Below, piece by piece: positions 60,290 through 64,000 of a DNA stretch of 64,000 bases. The DNA is from Aliivibrio fischeri ATCC 7744 = JCM 18803 = DSM 507 (GTDB taxonomy: Bacteria; Pseudomonadota; Gammaproteobacteria; Enterobacterales; Vibrionaceae), in the NCBI RefSeq assembly GCF_023983475.1, contig NZ_CP092712.1, positions 1,736,001-1,800,000 of the forward strand. The letters run 5' to 3'. The notes beneath the pieces are model-generated. The model was not told the DNA's origin. It searched no databases and saw only the letters and a list, made by a program, of their open reading frames with translations. Each line of letters starts with the position of its first letter. The first letter of the stretch is position 1. Position numbers and translations under genes: made by a program.

Positions 60290-61988
60290 TTTTCGTACTC
60301 TCACACTCTTCAGTAATAAACTGTGTTATAAACCCATTAATATTTTCAATATCCACTTTCTGAGCTAACTCAAATAAGCTTGTTACTGTTAAATTTGCTC
60401 TATTTAGCAACTCTGGTTGACTAAATACCTGTGTAACAGACTCATCAGCAATACAATGACTATCAGCAATAACAATCGCTCTTGTCGTATGCTCAAGAAC
60501 CAAATGCATATCGTGTGAAATAATAATAACGGTTAATCCAAGAGCTCTATTTAACTGATTAATAAAACCAAGCATAGACGTATAATTACGGTAATCTTGT
60601 CCAGCAGTCGGCTCATCAAGGATTAATAACTCAGGCTCTAATACCAAAATTGAAGCGATTGTGACTCGTTTTTTCTGACCATAGCTTAAAGCATCAATTG
60701 GCCAATGACGAAAACGGCTTAAACCACACAGTTCTAAAGCATTAAGTACTTTTTTCTCAATATCACTTTCAGATAATCCACTATTAACTAAGCCGAAAGC
60801 AACTTCATCATAAATCATATGATGTGAAATCATGTGATTTGGATTTTGCAGTACAACACCAACTTTCTGAGAACGCTCATAAATAGACAATTCAGATAAA
60901 TCAGAGCCGCTTAACTGGATACTTCCTTGATCAGGTTGCAAAACTCCCATGATCAATTTAGTAATCGTTGATTTACCCGAGCCATTTTTACCAAGAATAG
61001 AAACGAATTCGCCTTTATTAACGGTAAAACTGACATTTTCAAGAGCATTAACTTCGCCATCATAAGAATACGTTAGATCCTTAATAGTTAATAACGCTTG
61101 CTCTGCATCCACTAACGATTCATTGAAGCATTCATCTTTAAACCAGTTAGTCACTTCTTTATGAAATTGAACTGGGTTTACACCACTTAATGGCGTAATC
61201 GGCTTTAAAGCGTCCAAAGCAACATTTGTTTGTTTTAATAACGAGATGTATAGCGGTTCACGGATACCATGCTTCTCTAATAAAGGAGATTTCAATAACG
61301 CATCAGGCGTCATATCTGCAATAATTTCCCCCTGATCCATTAAAATAATACGGTCAACCGATCTATGCAGAACATCTTCTAATCGATGCTCAATAATAAC
61401 AACGGTCTTACCGCTATTTTTATGCAGGTCATCGATAATCTCTATTGTCGCTTTACCTGTTTTTGGGTCTAAACTCGCTAAAGGTTCATCAAACAATAAA
61501 AGATCAACATCATCGACAAGAATACCACCTAGCGATACTCGTTGTTTTTGGCCACCACTAAGATCGTAGGGAGATTTTTTCAATAATGACTCTAAATCCA
61601 CCATCTTTGCGGTATCACGAACTATCGGATACATTTTTGCTCTTGAAACCATCTGATTTTCAAGTGCAAAAGCTATATCTTCGCCCACAGTTAACCCTAC
61701 AAACTGGCTATCTGTATCTTGTAAAACTGTACCGACATTTTCGGTATACTGCTCAATCTTCCATTCAGATACATTCGTATCATTAATCGTCAATTGACCT
61801 TGTGATTCACCTTTAATGGTGTGCGGAATTAGGCCATTTAGGCACTGACCTAATGTTGATTTGCCGCTTCCACTTGGTCCTATAATTAGGATCTTTTCAC
61901 CTTGCTCTATCCTTAGATTAATATTTTTCAGCGTCGGTTTATCCTGTGACGCATATCGAAAAGAGAAATTAGAAAAGGTTACGCTCAT
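60279..61988 (-). CDS. ECF transporter ATPase, two fused ABC domains
   Basis: 569 residues with two ABC domains. Domain 1 (about 1-250): [35 protein letters not shown]. Domain 2 (about 290-550): LGKNGSGKST, LSYGQKKRVTIAS, LLILDEPTAGQD. Normally two separate genes (ecfA1, ecfA2); the fusion is known in Vibrio-type ECF systems (YkoD-like). It drives uptake by T and S subunits. 3 bases separate it from the S gene stop side. Confidence 0.92.
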   Translation of the reverse strand: MSVTFSNFSFRYASQDKPTLKNINLRIEQGEKILIIGPSGSGKSTLGQCLNGLIPHTIKGESQGQLTINDTNVSEWKIEQYTENVGTVLQDTDSQFVGLTVGEDIAFALENQMVSRAKMYPIVRDTAKMVDLESLLKKSPYDLSGGQKQRVSLGGILVDDVDLLLFDEPLASLDPKTGKATIEIIDDLHKNSGKTVVIIEHRLEDVLHRSVDRIILMDQGEIIADMTPDALLKSPLLEKHGIREPLYISLLKQTNVALDALKPITPLSGVNPVQFHKEVTNWFKDECFNESLVDAEQALLTIKDLTYSYDGEVNALENVSFTVNKGEFVSILGKNGSGKSTITKLIMGVLQPDQGSIQLSGSDLSELSIYERSQKVGVVLQNPNHMISHHMIYDEVAFGLVNSGLSESDIEKKVLNALELCGLSRFRHWPIDALSYGQKKRVTIASILVLEPELLILDEPTAGQDYRNYTSMLGFINQLNRALGLTVIIISHDMHLVLEHTTRAIVIADSHCIADESVTQVFSQPELLNRANLTVTSLFELAQKVDIENINGFITQFITEECESTKNVH

Positions 61989-61991
61989 TAA

Positions 61992-62543
61992 TTATGGCGC
62001 CTCTGTTAAATTAGTACTTTGTTTTTTACGCTTCGCTAAATTGTTTAAAATAAAATAGCCAACAATTGCGATTAAGAACGTATTACCTGCTGCGATAATA
62101 CACAGTTGCATAAATACTTTTGTAAATGGTTCTGCGTATAAAATAGTATCTAAAAATGCAGAAGTACCATAACCGAACACATTGCCGAAAAAAGCCAATA
62201 CAACGAAAATTAAGAAGTCTTTCTTATCAAATAAACCTGATTCAATTCGGTTCTTAGTAATGATTGGAAATAAACCAATAATCATACCAACAATACCCGA
62301 GCCTAATACCCATGTAAGCCAAACGCCCCAACCAGCAAATAGATCCGTCACCCAGTGACCGATAAAACCAACCAGAAAGCCTACAATTGGACCATATAGC
62401 ACAGAGAATAGCGCCAGTACAGCCATAGCGGGTTTTAGTGTTGTGTTTGCAAATACTGGAATACCAAACATTGGTAAACCACCAATACCATATAGCGCAG
62501 CGCCTATAGCAATAACAACAACAGTCTTAGCAGAAAGGTTCAT
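61992..62543 (-). CDS. ECF transporter substrate-binding S component, UPF0397 family (predicted riboflavin type)
   Basis: 183 residues, six hydrophobic segments. Sequence is a close match to the UPF0397 family ([56 protein letters not shown]). Annotated as riboflavin-type but the substrate of this family is not firmly shown. I see no FMN riboswitch in the 155-base leader (no RFN pairing pattern). First gene of the ECF operon. Confidence 0.9.
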   Translation of the reverse strand: MNLSAKTVVVIAIGAALYGIGGLPMFGIPVFANTTLKPAMAVLALFSVLYGPIVGFLVGFIGHWVTDLFAGWGVWLTWVLGSGIVGMIIGLFPIITKNRIESGLFDKKDFLIFVVLAFFGNVFGYGTSAFLDTILYAEPFTKVFMQLCIIAAGNTFLIAIVGYFILNNLAKRKKQSTNLTEAP

Positions 62544-62654
62544 AGTGTTCGCCTTGAAGCAAAAATGAGATTATAGGAAAGAAAGGCGCGCATTATACAG
62601 TAACTCACTCGGTTTGGAAATGTTTACATCTAGACGGCTATATGTTTTTTATAT

Positions 62655-62683
62655 AAAAAAGCTCACTATAATAGTGAGCTTTA
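62655..62683 (-). terminator. Terminator of the gene at the right edge
   Basis: AAAGCTCACTA (62658-62668) pairs with TAGTGAGCTTT (62672-62682) around TAA; As on the left supply a T-run on the minus strand. Confidence 0.88.
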
Positions 62684-62698
62684 AATTATATTTTTTTG

Positions 62699-64000
62699 TT
62701 ATCGTTCATATACATACATTTTATAAATTTCATCATTTAAGTTAGAAGCAAAAACAAAAATATAACGATTATCTTCTGAGAACTGTATTTCATTAATATA
62801 AACAGCTTCCTCATTAACAACCAATGGCGAACCTATCTTAAAAAACACGCCTTCATTTGATTGAATATCATACACTTCTATCTGCCTCTCACTAAAATCA
62901 TAATGAGCAGCATATGACCCATCTAAAGAAACAAAAGTTCGATTCCATATATCATCATTCAATCCAACACTTCCAATCACAATGGCTTCATTATTATAAA
63001 TGCTATTTTGGTAAGACGCTCGCTCACCAGTAGCGCTAATTGAAAATGAATTTAAATAAAAGTCATAACTACCATTCGTATCCAATTCATTAAACTTGTT
63101 ATTTCGTACATCATAAACATAAGCATTTCTTGGAGAAGATATACCTGTTGAGTCCGCCCATATTAAGTGCGTTCCATTCTTACTCAATATAGCATTCGGT
63201 GAATAAACGCTTGGATAATTGACTGTCGCTAATTCCCAATTTGGATAATTGTAAATACTAGGCCATTGATTTGTATCAATAACAACAGTTTCTCCCGTGT
63301 AATATTGGCCAATAAAGCCAAAGTCCATGTAACCACAATGTGTGACACTTGGTGCATCCACAGTCACTTTTGTATCCAAATCAATTTTCGTCATAGAGCA
63401 TGCAACACTGGACGTTAATAGCTGTGTACCATTATCAATAATCGCTAGTCCCTTAGGGCTCTCTCCTACAATTTGCTCGACTATCCATTGCTCATTGTCA
63501 TGAGAGATTTCATATAATAGATTAGTCCAATTTGAGTAACTTCTAAAATAAAAGCGCTCCCTTTCTGAATCATAAATAACTTTTGATGCTGGGTTTTCTG
63601 GTAAGTTTATTGACGCAACGGGAAATACTGGAGTATGACGAACAACAACTTTTGCCTCTCCTCGTAAATAATCTAAGCGATTTTCAATAGAAAAGTTAAT
63701 TTCTTGCTCTGTTGTATTAGCTTTAATATTAAGTTCAACTTCATTATCACTAATATAATTAACCGATTGAATAATTGGAGTAAATGCTTTGAAGTCCTCC
63801 TCTGTTAATGACATCAAATTATTACCCCAGACTCTTACGGTAACTTCATCTGATGTATAAAGAACATACGGAGAAATCTGTTGAATATCAGTAAAATCTA
63901 TCTCTACATCAAACTCAATTTTACGTGTTTTTGGGAACAGTAGGTCACCATATTGGTATTCAAACTCAATCCATTGTTGATATATACCGTTATTTTGAGA
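62699..64000 (-). CDS. Partial secreted protein with probable IPT/TIG segment (N-terminus beyond window)
   Basis: The frame is open from 62699 to the window end, 433 codons; the internal ATG at 63817 is not the start since the frame continues unbroken upstream for 61 codons (SQNNGIYQQWIEFEYQYGD, then ISPYVLYTSDEVTVRVWGNN). The segment ISPYVLYTSDEVTVRVWGNNLMS followed by about 50 residues fits an IPT/TIG immunoglobulin-like domain. The later part has repeated strand pairs (YDSERERFYFRSYS, DNGTQLLTSSVACS, LSKNGTHLIWADSTG, ISATGERASYQNS, EDNRYIFVFA) like a beta-propeller. Likely an envelope or secreted protein; role unknown. Confidence 0.7.
   Translation of the reverse strand, partial: SQNNGIYQQWIEFEYQYGDLLFPKTRKIEFDVEIDFTDIQQISPYVLYTSDEVTVRVWGNNLMSLTEEDFKAFTPIIQSVNYISDNEVELNIKANTTEQEINFSIENRLDYLRGEAKVVVRHTPVFPVASINLPENPASKVIYDSERERFYFRSYSNWTNLLYEISHDNEQWIVEQIVGESPKGLAIIDNGTQLLTSSVACSMTKIDLDTKVTVDAPSVTHCGYMDFGFIGQYYTGETVVIDTNQWPSIYNYPNWELATVNYPSVYSPNAILSKNGTHLIWADSTGISSPRNAYVYDVRNNKFNELDTNGSYDFYLNSFSISATGERASYQNSIYNNEAIVIGSVGLNDDIWNRTFVSLDGSYAAHYDFSERQIEVYDIQSNEGVFFKIGSPLVVNEEAVYINEIQFSEDNRYIFVFASNLNDEIYKMYVYER

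Noticed and set aside
62544-62698. FMN riboswitch upstream of the ECF operon
   Set aside because: The leader has no recognisable RFN conserved sequence or paired arms; only the terminator of the next gene is seen.
1-64000. CRISPR arrays, tRNA or rRNA genes
   Set aside because: No regularly spaced direct repeats and no cloverleaf or rRNA sequence were noticed, though a tool-based search was not possible.

Overview
The window reads as chromosome of a marine gammaproteobacterium of the Vibrionaceae, most likely an Aliivibrio (Vibrio fischeri group). This is an inference from the AT-rich base composition, the Vibrio-type gene families (UPF0397 ECF transporter, DUF3392, NUDIX-PAP2 fusion, a MipA/OmpV protein, the nrf set) and codon style. 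There is no rRNA, tRNA or CRISPR array that I can see. The right and left edges cut through genes.

Layout. 1-1377: a GntR/UTRA regulator (cut by the left edge) behind a CysG-type siroheme gene whose C-terminus looks like a worn-down methyltransferase domain. 1768-5139 and 26822-27612: one ABC amino-acid importer operon, aapJ-aapQ-aapM-aapP, split in two. 5140-26821: a genomic island of about 21.7 kb inserted four codons before the end of aapM; the lost codons and stop (reading G-H-K-R-stop once rejoined) lie just before aapP, so both junctions can be placed to about one base.

The island. At its right end is a tightly coupled four-gene recombination module (19952-26693) with two canonical and one divergent tyrosine recombinase plus a small partner; its architecture resembles the Gamma-Mobile-Trio or Tn554/RIT style of multi-recombinase element. 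The cargo is defence-like: a PHP-plus-SMC/ABC ATPase of TrlF type, a DUF4238-SEC-C protein of unknown role, a winged-helix/helicase pair whose helicase has an in-frame amber stop, an XRE regulator with two matching operators between the two divergent operons, a complete type I restriction-modification set hsdM-hsdS-hsdR, and a VOC-family protein. The 665-base gap at 8318-8982 holds a perfect 35-base palindrome and a second region with nested and alternative stems.

27831-41712 is core chromosome: YccA, Sel1-repeat proteins, an ATPase-MscS two-gene unit whose P-loop lacks its lysine, NUDIX-PAP2, GNAT, FadL, PgpB-like PAP2, and a LysR regulator divergent from a Dcu-type transporter and aspartate racemase. 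41709-49531 is a complete nitrite-ammonification locus: nrfA on the plus strand, nrfBCDE-dsbE-nrfF divergent from it, and nrfG convergent behind nrfA, with a perfect FNR-type palindrome in the shared promoter region. 49682-64000 holds PldA, an HrpB-type helicase, malic enzyme, DUF3392, SanA, a GGDEF protein, MipA/OmpV, a small unknown protein, an ECF vitamin-type transporter (S, fused A-A, T) and a partial surface/periplasmic protein with a probable IPT/TIG segment.

Coordinates of genes include the stop codon. Several starts were moved downstream from the longest reading frame because a Shine-Dalgarno sequence or family alignment supports a later codon; these are stated per gene.
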